From the NCBI RefSeq assembly GCF_001436735.1, contig NZ_AYZE01000010.1:576-64575 (forward strand): a DNA stretch of 64,000 nucleotides, given 5' to 3'. The stretch comes from Liquorilactobacillus cacaonum DSM 21116 (GTDB lineage: Bacteria; Bacillota; Bacilli; Lactobacillales; Lactobacillaceae). Shown one piece after another: positions 14,722-23,442 of the stretch; position 1 is the stretch's first letter, and every line of letters starts with the position of its first letter. The notes below the pieces were generated by a model. The model ran no database searches, was not told the DNA's origin, and saw only the letters and a list, made by a program, of their open reading frames with translations. Made by a program: the position numbers and the translations under genes.

Positions 14722-14904
14722 CGGATATAATAGACCCCCCGCCTATCAAGGCTTTCTGAGAAAGCATACGACATATAACTTTTTTGAAGGTGCGTGACAG
14801 AAATAAAAACTTTTTTGTAGGGGGGCAAAAAGACCGAAAAACCAGTATTTCAAGGCTTTTCGGTCTTATTTATTAATCAAAACTATATACCTAAAAAGAA
14901 GGTA
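14722..14904 (+). other. Non-coding region before terminase, candidate cos region
   Basis: It holds a C6 run (14734) and a G6 run (14820) about 85 bp apart, and a strong hairpin at 14830-14867. HNH endonuclease plus P27-type TerS/TerL phages normally have their cos site just upstream of terS, so the site is probably here. The exact nicks cannot be read from sequence. Confidence 0.3.
14830..14873 (+). terminator. Terminator-like hairpin before terS
   Basis: AAGACCGAAAA (14830-14840) pairs perfectly with TTTTCGGTCTT (14857-14867), followed by ATTTATT. Transcripts starting at late element 1 would have to cross it. Confidence 0.65.
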
Positions 14905-14910
14905 ATGCAA

Positions 14911-15435
14911 ATGGCCGGAAGAAAAATGAAATTAACAGAAAAAAAGGCCGACAAAAAATATCAGCGTGATCGGACACAAAAATTAATTGAAAAAACAAAG
15001 GATTATTCTGTATTGCAAAAAACACCACCTCGTATTCTGAAAGGTAAAGCTAAGTGGGCTTATAAAAAATTATATCCTGTTTTATCTGAGTCAGGATTTA
15101 TAAAACAAACAGATTTACAAACGATTGTGACACTTTGCATGAATATAGAACTTTTAAATAAAGCATATGAAGACGTGCAAGAACATGGAATAAATACGCC
15201 GGCATACAAAACAGTTGTAAATCCTGTTACTGGTAAGGTTATCGCTCATGATTTTACTGGATATAAAAGAAATCCAGCAACTCAAATTCTTGATTCAGCA
15301 ACTGCAAAAATAAAAACGCTGGGTGAAGCTTTAGGATTAACCCCTTCCGCAAGAGCAAGTTTGCTAAGTTTGGCCAAAGAGGATGAAAATGAGGAAAGCC
15401 TTTCAGATATGCTACAAAAGGAGTCTGATTTTTGA
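14911..15435 (+). CDS. terS: Terminase small subunit, P27 family
   Basis: 174 aa DNA-recognition subunit of the packaging motor. It has a basic N-terminus (MAGRKMKLTEKKADKKYQRD), the P27 core PPRILKGKAKWAYKKLYPVL and TDLQTIVTLCMNIELLNKAYED, and the C-terminal NPATQILDSATAKIKTLGEALGL, all read in segments. The ATG at 14911 is 8 nt behind AAGGT; the ATG two codons earlier is too close to it. Its TGA overlaps the terL ATG, so the two are coupled. Confidence 0.9.
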   Translation: MAGRKMKLTEKKADKKYQRDRTQKLIEKTKDYSVLQKTPPRILKGKAKWAYKKLYPVLSESGFIKQTDLQTIVTLCMNIELLNKAYEDVQEHGINTPAYKTVVNPVTGKVIAHDFTGYKRNPATQILDSATAKIKTLGEALGLTPSARASLLSLAKEDENEESLSDMLQKESDF

Positions 15436-17333
15436 TGGATAAAATTGATTTAACAAAAAAAGGAATGACTGTAGAAAAAGCGTACAAAATTCAGAAAGAA
15501 AAAGGAACTTATGATTTAATTTTTAAAAATTATAAGGATCCTGCAACAAAGTATGCTTTTGCTACTCTTGAAGGTGTTGAGCAGGCAGGAGAAATGGTTA
15601 AACTCGATTCATTTAGACATCTCAATGATTTAGTTAGATCTCTAGAAAATACAGAAGAATTTAGATATCATTATTCGCTTGATAACTGTCGTAAAATTTT
15701 AAACTTTGCTGCAATATGTCCAGATGTGAATGAAGGGAAACCATTGCCTTTAATGCTTTGGCAACGTTCTTTTTTATGCAAACTGATTGGTTGGCGAAAT
15801 GAAGATGATACTAAGAGATATGCAAAAGCCATACTTAGTATTGCACGAACAAACGGTAAGACCTATTTAAGTAATATTTTAGTGGCGTATGCCTATTTGA
15901 TTGAAGCCGATAAACTAAGTAATCAAGATATGGCTTATATTGCTCCGGTGTCTGCACAAACAGATAAGGGTTTCCGATATATCAGAACTACTTTTAACTA
16001 CCTTAAGCAAATTGGTGCGATTGAGAAAATTTTTAAGAAAAAGAAAATACGAGTTGTTGATGATAAAGTCGCATCTTTTGTTAATGAAAATAAACTGATG
16101 AAATTATCTCAAGAGTCAGGACAATTTGATTCATATCATTTGTTATTTGTAATCAATGATGAAGCTGGGGATGCTGATCACCTAGGTAAAATTAAGACTA
16201 ACAACGGTAAAATCACTTCTGGACAGGTACAAACACCTAATCATCAATTTTTACAGATAAGTACAGCATACCCGGATAGCAACTCATATTTATATCAAGA
16301 TGAAAAGTTACTTAAGGAAATTATGGAACGAGATTATGAGCGTTTATTAGATGATTACCTTTGTGTAGTGTACGAACAAGACAGCATAGAAGAAACAAAT
16401 AGTCCTGGAACTTGGGTAAAAAGCAACCCTGTTTTAGGTTTAAAAAGTAAAAAAGGGATGCTACAGAGCTTAATTTCTGAAAGAGATACATTTATTAGTC
16501 AAGGAAAAATAGCAGAGTTTCAAAACAAAAATTTGAATTTATGGTTACAAACTAAAGCAAATACTTATTTGGACCTTGATGATATTGAAAATGCAGTGGT
16601 TCAAAATTTGCCTTTTGACTCGATAAAAAAGAGAGAAGTATATGTGGGCTGGGATTTATCACACTTTTCAGATGATACGGCTGTGCCTTTGGTGTTTCCT
16701 TATATTGAAAATAATGTTGGTAAGTTCTTTATTTTGCAGCACAGTTGGGTACCACTTGCTAGAGCCCAAAATAACGTAACTATCAAAGAACGTATGGATG
16801 GAATTAATTATAGAGAAGCAGAGAAACTTGGCTTTGCAACAATTGCTAACAATCAATACGGATACATTGATGAATATGCTCCGTACACCTGGTTAATGGA
16901 ATTTATAAAGCAAAATGAACTGGATGTTAAGTTTTTCAATTATGATGCTTGGCAAACAGAGGGAATTATCAAAAAAATGGAACAAAAAACAGAAATAAAT
17001 CTTATGCCTGTTCGTCAAGGTACGAAAAGTTTAAATGAGCCAACAACATATTTCAGAAAGCTAATGGATATGGGAAGAATTACTTATTTTAAAGATCCTA
17101 TTATTCTGGCCAGTTTAAAAAATGCCGTTTTGTTGCAAGATAATAATGGTGTAAAGATTGATAAAGATAAAGCAACTGCAAAAATTGATTTTGTTGATGC
17201 GACTATTAATACTTTTGTTTCTGCAAAGTACCATTTTGATGATATAAACTTGCTCAAAACAGATAAGAATAAGATTTTTGATGGTTGGAAACAAGAAAAA
17301 ATTGATGATTACTATAAAAATTATTCGTTCTAG
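15435..17333 (+). CDS. terL: Terminase large subunit
   Basis: 632 aa packaging ATPase/nuclease. Walker A-like AILSIARTNGKTYLSN (about residue 135) and the Walker B region LLFVINDEAGD are visible. The C-terminal RNase H-like nuclease has the acidic motif VGWDLSHFSDDTAV. The arrangement and the LPLMLWQRSFLCKL motif fit the Terminase_1 (YmfN/HK97-like) family. The ATG at 15435 overlaps the terS stop codon. Length is normal. Confidence 0.93.
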   Translation: MDKIDLTKKGMTVEKAYKIQKEKGTYDLIFKNYKDPATKYAFATLEGVEQAGEMVKLDSFRHLNDLVRSLENTEEFRYHYSLDNCRKILNFAAICPDVNEGKPLPLMLWQRSFLCKLIGWRNEDDTKRYAKAILSIARTNGKTYLSNILVAYAYLIEADKLSNQDMAYIAPVSAQTDKGFRYIRTTFNYLKQIGAIEKIFKKKKIRVVDDKVASFVNENKLMKLSQESGQFDSYHLLFVINDEAGDADHLGKIKTNNGKITSGQVQTPNHQFLQISTAYPDSNSYLYQDEKLLKEIMERDYERLLDDYLCVVYEQDSIEETNSPGTWVKSNPVLGLKSKKGMLQSLISERDTFISQGKIAEFQNKNLNLWLQTKANTYLDLDDIENAVVQNLPFDSIKKREVYVGWDLSHFSDDTAVPLVFPYIENNVGKFFILQHSWVPLARAQNNVTIKERMDGINYREAEKLGFATIANNQYGYIDEYAPYTWLMEFIKQNELDVKFFNYDAWQTEGIIKKMEQKTEINLMPVRQGTKSLNEPTTYFRKLMDMGRITYFKDPIILASLKNAVLLQDNNGVKIDKDKATAKIDFVDATINTFVSAKYHFDDINLLKTDKNKIFDGWKQEKIDDYYKNYSF

Positions 17334-17341
17334 GTAAAAAA

Positions 17342-17367
17342 ATCACGTAGTCAATACGTTAATAATA
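17342..17367 (+). promoter_or_regulatory. Late-region element copy 2
   Basis: TCACGT-N7-ACGTTAATAATA, intergenic, 8 bp after the terL stop and directly before the GGAGG of the next gene. Confidence 0.72.
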
Positions 17368-17381
17368 CAGGAGGAACAAAA

Positions 17382-17558
17382 ATGAAGAAATTCAACATAC
17401 TAGTATTGCAATTTGTTAAGAATTTGCCGTTTTTAATTGTACTGTGTGGTGTAAGTAGTTTGATATATGCTGCTTTTCGAATGAATCAAACTTTAGGATT
17501 TGCAATTTTAGGAGTGGGTCTTATCCTAGTGGCCTTTATGGTTTCTCCAAATGAATGA
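17382..17558 (+). CDS. DUF1056-type small membrane protein
   Basis: 58 aa with two hydrophobic helices (LPFLIVLCGVSSLIYAA and LGFAILGVGLILVAFM). Small two-helix proteins called DUF1056 occupy this exact slot between terL and portal in lactobacillus and streptococcus phages. The ribosome binding site GGAGG lies 10 nt upstream. The role is unknown; a link to procapsid assembly at the membrane is speculative. Confidence 0.75.
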   Translation: MKKFNILVLQFVKNLPFLIVLCGVSSLIYAAFRMNQTLGFAILGVGLILVAFMVSPNE

Positions 17559-17575
17559 TAAGGAGGTGATTGTTA

Positions 17576-18715
17576 TTGAATCCATTCAGAAATTTTAAGA
17601 GAGATAGATACATTAATTCTGGTGGAAATACAGCAACAGTTTCAGTTGGCTCAAATGGAACAATTGTGACTTCAAATTATGTAAATGCAGAAGCAGCTCT
17701 TAAGAATAGTGATATTTTTGCAGTAGTTACAAAAATTGCAGGTGATATTGCGAGTTGTGATTTTCAAGTTAGTAAACAATTTAAAAAAATTTTGTTAAGC
17801 CCGAATGGATTAATTTCGGGCTTTAATTTTTGGCAATCTGTAATTTCACAATTATTATTAGCCGGCAATGCATATGTGATCATCGTTAGAGGTAAAAATA
17901 ATGCAATTGGACATCTAGAGTATGCAAGCCCTGCTCAAGTACAAATTAATCTAAGTGATGATAGTCAAAGGATGTATTACACAGTTAATTGGAACGACAA
18001 TCGGGGCGCACAGGTTTATGCATGGTATGATGTTTTACATTTTAGGCTAATGAGTCCTTGGGCTAATGATAGTGGAGATTATTTAACAGGAGTAAGTCCT
18101 CTTTATTCATTGCAGCACGACTTACAAATTCAAGAACAATCGAAACAACTTACTTTATCGACATTAAAAAATGCAATTAATCCTTCTTCTGTAATCACAC
18201 TTCCAGAGGCACAAGTTGATAAAAAAGCAAAAGATTCTGTTAGGGATAGTTTTATTGAACAAAATAGCGGAGAAAATGGTGGAAAAGTTGTTGTTCTAGA
18301 TCAATCAGCAAAACTAGACAAGATTGTTATAGATACTGATGTTGCTAATTTCCTTAGTAATTATGATTTTTCACAGGCTCAAATTACTAAAGCTTTTGGA
18401 ATCCCACAATCAATTTTGGATGATAAAAAGGGAGATCAGCAGTCAAACATTGGAGAGATAATGAATTTCTACGCAAGTTCATTAATGCAATATGTGAAGC
18501 CAATCGAAAGCGAACTTACTTTAAAACTAAAGACTGAAGTTACATTGAATATTGCCAATGCTGTTGATTTAACACATCAGAATTTGATTACAAATATTGT
18601 TGCTTTGGGTGCAGGAAGAACACCAGTACTTGCAGCGACACAAGCACAACAAATACTTATTGATAATGGTGTATTTAACATGAAAATTCAGGAACCATCA
18701 GAAGGGGGGATGTAG
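17576..18715 (+). CDS. HK97-family portal protein
   Basis: About 379 aa dodecameric portal through which DNA enters the capsid. Typical segments are ALKNSDIFAVVTKIAGDIAS, LLLAGNAYVIIVRGKNN, DVLHFRLMSPW, LSPLYS-type GVSPLYSLQ and KAFGIPQSILDDKKGDQQSN. The TTG at 17576 is about 9 nt from AGGAGG; an in-frame TTG at 17570 is too close to that site. It is followed immediately by the protease-capsid gene. Confidence 0.93.
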   Translation: MNPFRNFKRDRYINSGGNTATVSVGSNGTIVTSNYVNAEAALKNSDIFAVVTKIAGDIASCDFQVSKQFKKILLSPNGLISGFNFWQSVISQLLLAGNAYVIIVRGKNNAIGHLEYASPAQVQINLSDDSQRMYYTVNWNDNRGAQVYAWYDVLHFRLMSPWANDSGDYLTGVSPLYSLQHDLQIQEQSKQLTLSTLKNAINPSSVITLPEAQVDKKAKDSVRDSFIEQNSGENGGKVVVLDQSAKLDKIVIDTDVANFLSNYDFSQAQITKAFGIPQSILDDKKGDQQSNIGEIMNFYASSLMQYVKPIESELTLKLKTEVTLNIANAVDLTHQNLITNIVALGAGRTPVLAATQAQQILIDNGVFNMKIQEPSEGGM

Positions 18716-18716
18716 T

Positions 18717-20393
18717 TTGAAAGTATCAGATGTTCGCACTCTTAATTTATCAGATTTAAAAATAAGAGATGCGGAAAACGGTTTAAAGAAAATTGAAGGG
18801 TATGCGCTAAAGTTCAATGAACCTAGCGAAGATTTGGGTGGCTTTGTAGAATATGTAACACCCGAAGCCTTATCAAACGTTTCTTTTGAAAATTTACTTT
18901 TGATTTATGCACATGATTACAATAATATTTTAGCGCGTGCTGATAGTGATACTCTTACAGTTCAAGTTGATAATGTAGGACTTCATTTTGAAGCAACGTT
19001 AGCAAATACAACACTTGCTAATGATGTTTACAACGACATTTTGGCAGGTAATTTAAAAGGGTGTTCTTTCGGATTTGTTATTTCTCCAGGTGGTGATGAT
19101 TGGAGTGAAACTTCTGAGGGGATGCCCTTGCATATTATTACTAATATTCAATCTATTAGTGAACTAACTATTACGCCTATTCCTGCTTATACAGAAACAA
19201 GTGTAACGGTAACAAGAAGCTTAGACAAAATTAAGGAGCGTATGAAGATGACTGATGAGGAAAAAAAGAAAATGGAAGAAGAAAAGCGTGAAAAAGAGCG
19301 CTTAGAACGTGAAAAAGCTATTGAAGAAGAAAAACGTGCTGCAGAAAAAAAGAAGCAAGAAGAACGAGAATCAAAAGAAAAAGCAGAGGAAGAAAAGCGT
19401 GAGAAAAAAACGCAAGAAACCATCAAGCGTGAAATGGAAAAAATTAGGCAAGAATTTGCAGATAAAAACAAAGGTGGCGACGTAAAGTTGAGAGAATTGG
19501 GTAAGAAAGCAGATGAGCAAAAAAGAGATTTTCACAAAATGCTTGTTGCAGGTGAGATAAAACGTGATACAACATCAACAAATATGGTTCTATCAGATGG
19601 ATCGGTACTTATTCCAGATACAATTCTTCCTGCTGAACATGAAGAACATCAATTTCCTAGGTTAGGAAACCTTGTAAGAAATGTACAGGTCAAGACGACC
19701 ACAGGTAAGCTACCTATTTTTCAGACAAGTGATGATGTCTTAGAAAAACATGACGAGTTTGGTACTGGAAATAGAAAGAAAGTTCCAGATATCAAGCCTG
19801 TTCCTTGGGATTTGGGAAGCTTTTCTTCGACATTTGCATATTCCCAAGAGTTGCTTACGGATTCACAATACAATTGGGAAAGTGAACTTGGTGATCGCTT
19901 GATTGAACTACGCGACAACACGGATGATAGCTTAATCATTACAGCACTGACTGCTGGATTAACAGCAACTGTTTCAACAGATTTGATTGCAGATATTAAA
20001 AAAGCATTGAATTTAAATTTGAAGCCAGTAGATTCACAAAAAGCACAAATAGTTATGAGTCAGGCTGCCTTTGATGCAATTGATCAATTAAAGGATGACA
20101 TGGGACGACCTTTAATTCAAATGGATTTGACAAAGGCATCAAATTATACTTTGCTAGGCAAACAATTAGTTGTTATTGCGGATACATTATTCCCAAGTGC
20201 AAAGGCAGGAGATGTAAATATTATTGTTTCTCCTCTTCAAAAGTCTGTAATTAAATTTAAAAATGCTGAAATCACAGGCAAGTTTATTGATTCCTATGAT
20301 GTGTTTTATCGCTTACTTGGTATTTTTGTTCGAGAAGATGTTGTGCAAGCTCGTAAGGATCTTATTCAGTGGATTACAAAAACAGCAGCTTAA
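18717..20393 (+). CDS. Fused prohead protease - scaffold - HK97 major capsid protein
   Basis: 558 aa. Residues 1-165 are a U35-type prohead protease with His66 (IYAHDYNN) and Ser117 (GCSFGF). Residues 178-260 are an extremely charged coiled coil like the HK97 delta (scaffold) domain. Residues 265-558 are the HK97-fold major capsid protein (VLSDGSVLIPDTI, LLTDSQYNWESELGDRL, DMGRPLIQMDL, YDVFYRLLGIFVREDVV). It starts at TTG 18717 after GGGGGATG. An internal ATG at 19248 (M178) has AAGGAG 9 nt upstream and would give a 381-residue scaffold-capsid protein, close to the 385 residues of HK97 gp5. So both the fusion and free capsid protein may be made. Confidence 0.92.
   Translation: MKVSDVRTLNLSDLKIRDAENGLKKIEGYALKFNEPSEDLGGFVEYVTPEALSNVSFENLLLIYAHDYNNILARADSDTLTVQVDNVGLHFEATLANTTLANDVYNDILAGNLKGCSFGFVISPGGDDWSETSEGMPLHIITNIQSISELTITPIPAYTETSVTVTRSLDKIKERMKMTDEEKKKMEEEKREKERLEREKAIEEEKRAAEKKKQEERESKEKAEEEKREKKTQETIKREMEKIRQEFADKNKGGDVKLRELGKKADEQKRDFHKMLVAGEIKRDTTSTNMVLSDGSVLIPDTILPAEHEEHQFPRLGNLVRNVQVKTTTGKLPIFQTSDDVLEKHDEFGTGNRKKVPDIKPVPWDLGSFSSTFAYSQELLTDSQYNWESELGDRLIELRDNTDDSLIITALTAGLTATVSTDLIADIKKALNLNLKPVDSQKAQIVMSQAAFDAIDQLKDDMGRPLIQMDLTKASNYTLLGKQLVVIADTLFPSAKAGDVNIIVSPLQKSVIKFKNAEITGKFIDSYDVFYRLLGIFVREDVVQARKDLIQWITKTAA
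19233..19250 (+). promoter_or_regulatory. Internal ribosome binding site and ATG for free capsid protein
   Basis: AAGGAG at 19233-19238 and ATG at 19248, in frame, exactly at the protease/scaffold boundary. The spacing is ideal. It is probably a remnant or working start of a once separate capsid gene. Confidence 0.6.
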
Positions 20394-20491
20394 TTAGTGC
20401 TGGTAGTAGAGTTCTAAGCCTACTCTAAAACTTAAGTAATACAATCGCTAACGAAATAAACAATAAGGTAAGCCCTGGCGGTTGTTCGGAG

Positions 20492-20788
20492 GTGATTGAG
20501 ATTGTAAATGAACTTCTTTCCGAATTAAATTTAGATATTAATGATGCCAATACCGATTTGATTAATACACTAGTCACCGATGCTCAAATAATTACGCTTT
20601 CTGCCGTAAATTCAACAAAAAAGATTGAAGACTATGCTGATAATCAAATTTTTCAAAGGGCTGTTAAAACTTTAGCAACTCAACTTTTCTATGATCGTAC
20701 GCTTGCAAATGGTACTGCAACTGGATATAGAATGATGGTTACTCAGTTACAAGCTCAAGAAGAAATTGCGGAGGATGATGCTCAGTGA
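20492..20788 (+). CDS. Head-tail connector protein (gp6-like)
   Basis: About 95-98 aa helical protein (ELLSELNLDINDANTDLINTLV, LATQLFYDRTLANG) of the phage QLRG/gp6-like connector family that joins portal to neck. The start is uncertain. GTG at 20492 lies inside the ribosome binding site GGAGGTGATT, whereas an ATT codon at 20501 sits at the ideal distance (8 nt), suggesting an AUU start. A 98-nt gap with stem ACAATCGC/GCGGTTGT precedes it. Confidence 0.8.
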   Translation: MIEIVNELLSELNLDINDANTDLINTLVTDAQIITLSAVNSTKKIEDYADNQIFQRAVKTLATQLFYDRTLANGTATGYRMMVTQLQAQEEIAEDDAQ

Positions 20789-21141
20789 AAACTTATCAGC
20801 CTTATCAACTTACAAAAAATTGTGAGTTAGGAACAATTAAGAGTACAACAAATAAATTTACAGGTGTTTCATTGCCAGGAGGGTTTGTTAAAACAAAAAC
20901 AGCCCATTATGTGCCGTTAAAGCGTACCAAAGCACAAAAATATAGTTTATTGGGAACAACTCTAGAACATACTATTGAAATCGTGATACAGCATCAAGAC
21001 TTGACTGATATTGATGTCGCACATATAAATGGTGCTGATTACGATATTATTGACAATAGTCCGGATGATTCAAGTGAATATATAACATATGACATTCTAA
21101 CTTTGAAGAAGATTGAAAAAGTTGGTGGTAAGAGTGGCTAG
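20785..21141 (+). CDS. Head-tail joining (head closure) protein
   Basis: 118 aa, beta-rich (TIEIVIQHQDLTDIDVAHINGADYDIIDNSPDD), fitting the phage head closure/SPP1 gp16-like family. It starts at GTG overlapping the stop of the connector gene. It sits second in the standard connector series (gp6-like, closure, gp10-like, DUF806). Confidence 0.8.
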   Translation: MKTYQPYQLTKNCELGTIKSTTNKFTGVSLPGGFVKTKTAHYVPLKRTKAQKYSLLGTTLEHTIEIVIQHQDLTDIDVAHINGADYDIIDNSPDDSSEYITYDILTLKKIEKVGGKSG

Positions 21142-21580
21142 AAAGAACGAATTAGACATTAATCAAACTGATTTTGCAGTTGCTTTAAATGAGTGGTTTG
21201 AGGATGTCAAAAAGTTAGCTGATATATCAATTGCAGATCAACTATTGATTACTAGTGCAGGAGCGGAGGTTTATAAAGAAGCTCTTGAGGAAGTAACTAA
21301 TAGAAAACATAGAACTCACTATAATCGAAAAGTATACGGCCATATGGCTGATAGTATTCTGCTGGCAAAGAAAAATCCCGATGGTCAAAGAGACGGGACT
21401 TGTACTGTTGGTTTTGACCAGTATCATGCATTAAATGCCTGGCATCTTAATGATGGAACTAAATTTATCGCAGGAGACCATTTCATAACCAATACACAAG
21501 AAAATACTGCTAAAACTGTTCTTCTTGCAGAAAAAGCTGCATATACAGCACTGATTGCTAAAAGAGGTGGCAGCTTATGA
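21134..21580 (+). CDS. HK97-gp10-like neck/tail completion protein
   Basis: 148 aa. VARKNELDINQTDFAVALNEW, AGAEVYKEALEEVT and the conserved end LNDGTKFIAGDHFI match the HK97-gp10 family of neck proteins. The GTG at 21134 overlaps the end of the upstream gene. Its stop overlaps the next ATG (ATGA), so the series is translationally coupled. Confidence 0.85.
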   Translation: MARKNELDINQTDFAVALNEWFEDVKKLADISIADQLLITSAGAEVYKEALEEVTNRKHRTHYNRKVYGHMADSILLAKKNPDGQRDGTCTVGFDQYHALNAWHLNDGTKFIAGDHFITNTQENTAKTVLLAEKAAYTALIAKRGGSL

Positions 21581-21942
21581 GTAGTTTAGATGATGCCAAA
21601 AATTTGGTGAGTACACTTGATCAGATAGAAGAGACATTTACGAGAAATATTCCTAAAGAGGTTAAGGGCAATACTGATACTACAGTTGCTCTAATTACTG
21701 CAGTCAGAACTGATCCAACTGATTTAGGAAACAATGACTATTTTTCTATCGAGAGACAAATAGAGCTGCAAATATTTTACAGTTTGAATGTTGATTACGA
21801 TCCGGAAGATTTAGAAAATAAAATAATGAAATTATTTAAAGATTCATTTTGGAATATTATTCAGCCAGGAGTTTTAAATACTGATCCGGATACATTCCAA
21901 TTATATGAGTCTTTTTATTTGTCAAAAAAATATGATTCATGA
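21577..21942 (+). CDS. DUF806 tail terminator-type protein
   Basis: 121 aa. IERQIELQIFYSLNVDYDPEDLENKIMKLF is typical of DUF806 proteins located between gp10-like and major tail protein genes, thought to be the tail terminator. The start ATGA overlaps the previous stop. Confidence 0.82.
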   Translation: MSSLDDAKNLVSTLDQIEETFTRNIPKEVKGNTDTTVALITAVRTDPTDLGNNDYFSIERQIELQIFYSLNVDYDPEDLENKIMKLFKDSFWNIIQPGVLNTDPDTFQLYESFYLSKKYDS

Positions 21943-21958
21943 AAAGGAGAACTAAAAA

Positions 21959-22816
21959 ATGGCAATTGTAGGTTTAAAAACAACTTATGTATTTCTTGTA
22001 GATCCAGATACTCACAAGTTAATTTCAGGTACAGACAAAGGTTTATCAGAATCAGGAGTTTTACAAATTGGCAAGAAGTTTTGGGGCTCAAGTCAAGCAA
22101 ATATTACAAATCTAGAGGGATCAATGCAACCAGTAAATGGTGATAACGAAGTACAAGAGTATTACCAAAATCCTTCAAGCCCATCAGTAGCATGGACAGT
22201 TAATAATCTTGACTTAGACACACAGAATAAATTATTAGGTTATGTTAAAGATGGATTAGGCTATGTGAAAGCAGATGTTAAGCCTCACCTTGGTCTTGTA
22301 GTTGTATCTGAAACTTTAGATAGAGCTAATAGAATTTACTATGCCTTTCCAGAAGGGGTATTATCAAGAACATCGCAGAATATTGGTACAGATACCGATA
22401 CAGCTCAAACACGTGAAGCTGATCAAACAACTTATAATGCTATGGATTCAGATTTAATAGGTGGTAAAAATTTCAAGTTGTATAGCTCGGCTGTTGATTC
22501 GTTCACTGAAGATGCAATGTTTGCTGAAATAGCTGATGGATACACTGATCCAAATGCCGTTTCAGTTACCGGAGTTTCTTTAACTAAGACAACTCTTAGT
22601 GGAAAAGCTGGGGATAGTGGTTCATTAGTTGCGACAGTAGTACCTGCAAATGCTACTAATAAAGCAATTTCATTTACAAGTTCCGATTCAACAGTTGCAA
22701 CGATTGACAGTGATGGGAATTACAATCTTGTCAAAGCTGGTACTGCAACCTTTACAGTTACAACAAATGACGGGAATAAGACTGCAACTTGTTCAGTAAC
22801 AGTTTCAGCAGCTTAA
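21959..22816 (+). CDS. Major tail protein with C-terminal Ig-like (BIG2) domain
   Basis: 285 aa. Residues 1-200 are the TP901-type tail tube protein (AIVGLKTTYVFLVDP, YAFPEGVLSRTSQNI). Residues about 203-285 form a bacterial Ig-like BIG2 domain (VSVTGVSLTKTTL, GDSGSLVATVVPANATNKAI, STVATIDSDG, GTATFTVTTNDGNKTATCSV). Such domains decorate the tail tube and bind carbohydrates weakly. The ribosome binding site is AAAGGAG. Confidence 0.92.
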   Translation: MAIVGLKTTYVFLVDPDTHKLISGTDKGLSESGVLQIGKKFWGSSQANITNLEGSMQPVNGDNEVQEYYQNPSSPSVAWTVNNLDLDTQNKLLGYVKDGLGYVKADVKPHLGLVVVSETLDRANRIYYAFPEGVLSRTSQNIGTDTDTAQTREADQTTYNAMDSDLIGGKNFKLYSSAVDSFTEDAMFAEIADGYTDPNAVSVTGVSLTKTTLSGKAGDSGSLVATVVPANATNKAISFTSSDSTVATIDSDGNYNLVKAGTATFTVTTNDGNKTATCSVTVSAA

Positions 22817-22845
22817 ATAATAAGAATTTGAGAGGGTAGGAAAAT

Positions 22846-23187
22846 ATGGAACAAATTTATATCAAGCAATTAAAAAAGAAGTTCAATGTTGTAACTTCAA
22901 ACAAAGTTATTAAGTTAACTTATAGAACCCAGCTTGCTATGGCCCACGCTGGAGATACGGATGAAAAAACTTCGACAGAACGAATTGAAGCAAGTTTAAA
23001 AATGACTGAGATGGGTACAGACTACCTCCGGGATGTTTTGAAACTATCTGATAGTCAATATGAAAAAATTGATGATTTAGATATTGATGAAACAGTGGAA
23101 CTTGTTAATTACGTGATTATGCGAGTTACTGGTTTAACTGACGAAGAAATTGAAAAGTATTATAAGGGTGCAGACGAAAAAAAATAA
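22846..23187 (+). CDS. Tail assembly chaperone, short form (gpG-like)
   Basis: 113 aa, positioned between major tail protein and tape measure as in all long-tailed siphophages. Segments: KVIKLTYRTQLAMAHAGD and DDLDIDETVELVNYVIMRVTGLTDEEIEKYY. Its last codons contain the slippery run A8 followed by TAA, which allows a -1 shift into the downstream reading frame to make the long form. Chaperones of this type wrap the tape measure protein during tail assembly. Confidence 0.88.
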   Translation: MEQIYIKQLKKKFNVVTSNKVIKLTYRTQLAMAHAGDTDEKTSTERIEASLKMTEMGTDYLRDVLKLSDSQYEKIDDLDIDETVELVNYVIMRVTGLTDEEIEKYYKGADEKK

Positions 23188-23396
23188 GTATTGGCGAACA
23201 GATTTTCAATCTTGAAAATAAGTTGGTCAATTTTAAATTATCTGAAAAACAAGCACTGTTAGATTTACACATATTGCCTTCGGATTTTGAAAAAGAAGAT
23301 TTCTTCGAGATGCAAGAAATACTTGCGGTTACGAAAGAAGACTTGAGACAAGATCCCATGGAATTATTTAAGAAAATGCAGAAGCAGCTCCCCTGA
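23184..23396 (+). CDS. Frameshift extension of the tail assembly chaperone (gpGT-like)
   Basis: This open frame has no start of its own. It is entered by a -1 slip on A-AAA-AAA (23178-23184), giving about 70 extra residues from ISIGEQIFNLENKLVNFKL to MELFKKMQKQLP. The mix of short and frameshifted chaperones, as for lambda gpG/gpGT, is conserved in siphophages. The last codons also form a terminator stem. Confidence 0.85.
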   Translation: MSIGEQIFNLENKLVNFKLSEKQALLDLHILPSDFEKEDFFEMQEILAVTKEDLRQDPMELFKKMQKQLP

Positions 23397-23413
23397 AGGG
23401 AGTTGCTTTTTTT
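23384..23413 (+). terminator. Terminator-like hairpin between chaperone and tape measure
   Basis: GCAGCTCCC/GGGAGTTGC, 9 bp with a 5-nt loop spanning the gpGT stop codon, then TTTTTTT. It lies in the middle of the late operon. Confidence 0.8.
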
Positions 23414-23442
23414 ATACATAAAAATAAAAAGGAGTAGTTAAA

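Noticed and set aside
14722..14904. Exact cos site
   Set aside because: The region is plausible, but no symmetric nick site can be defined from sequence alone, so only a low-confidence region was reported.
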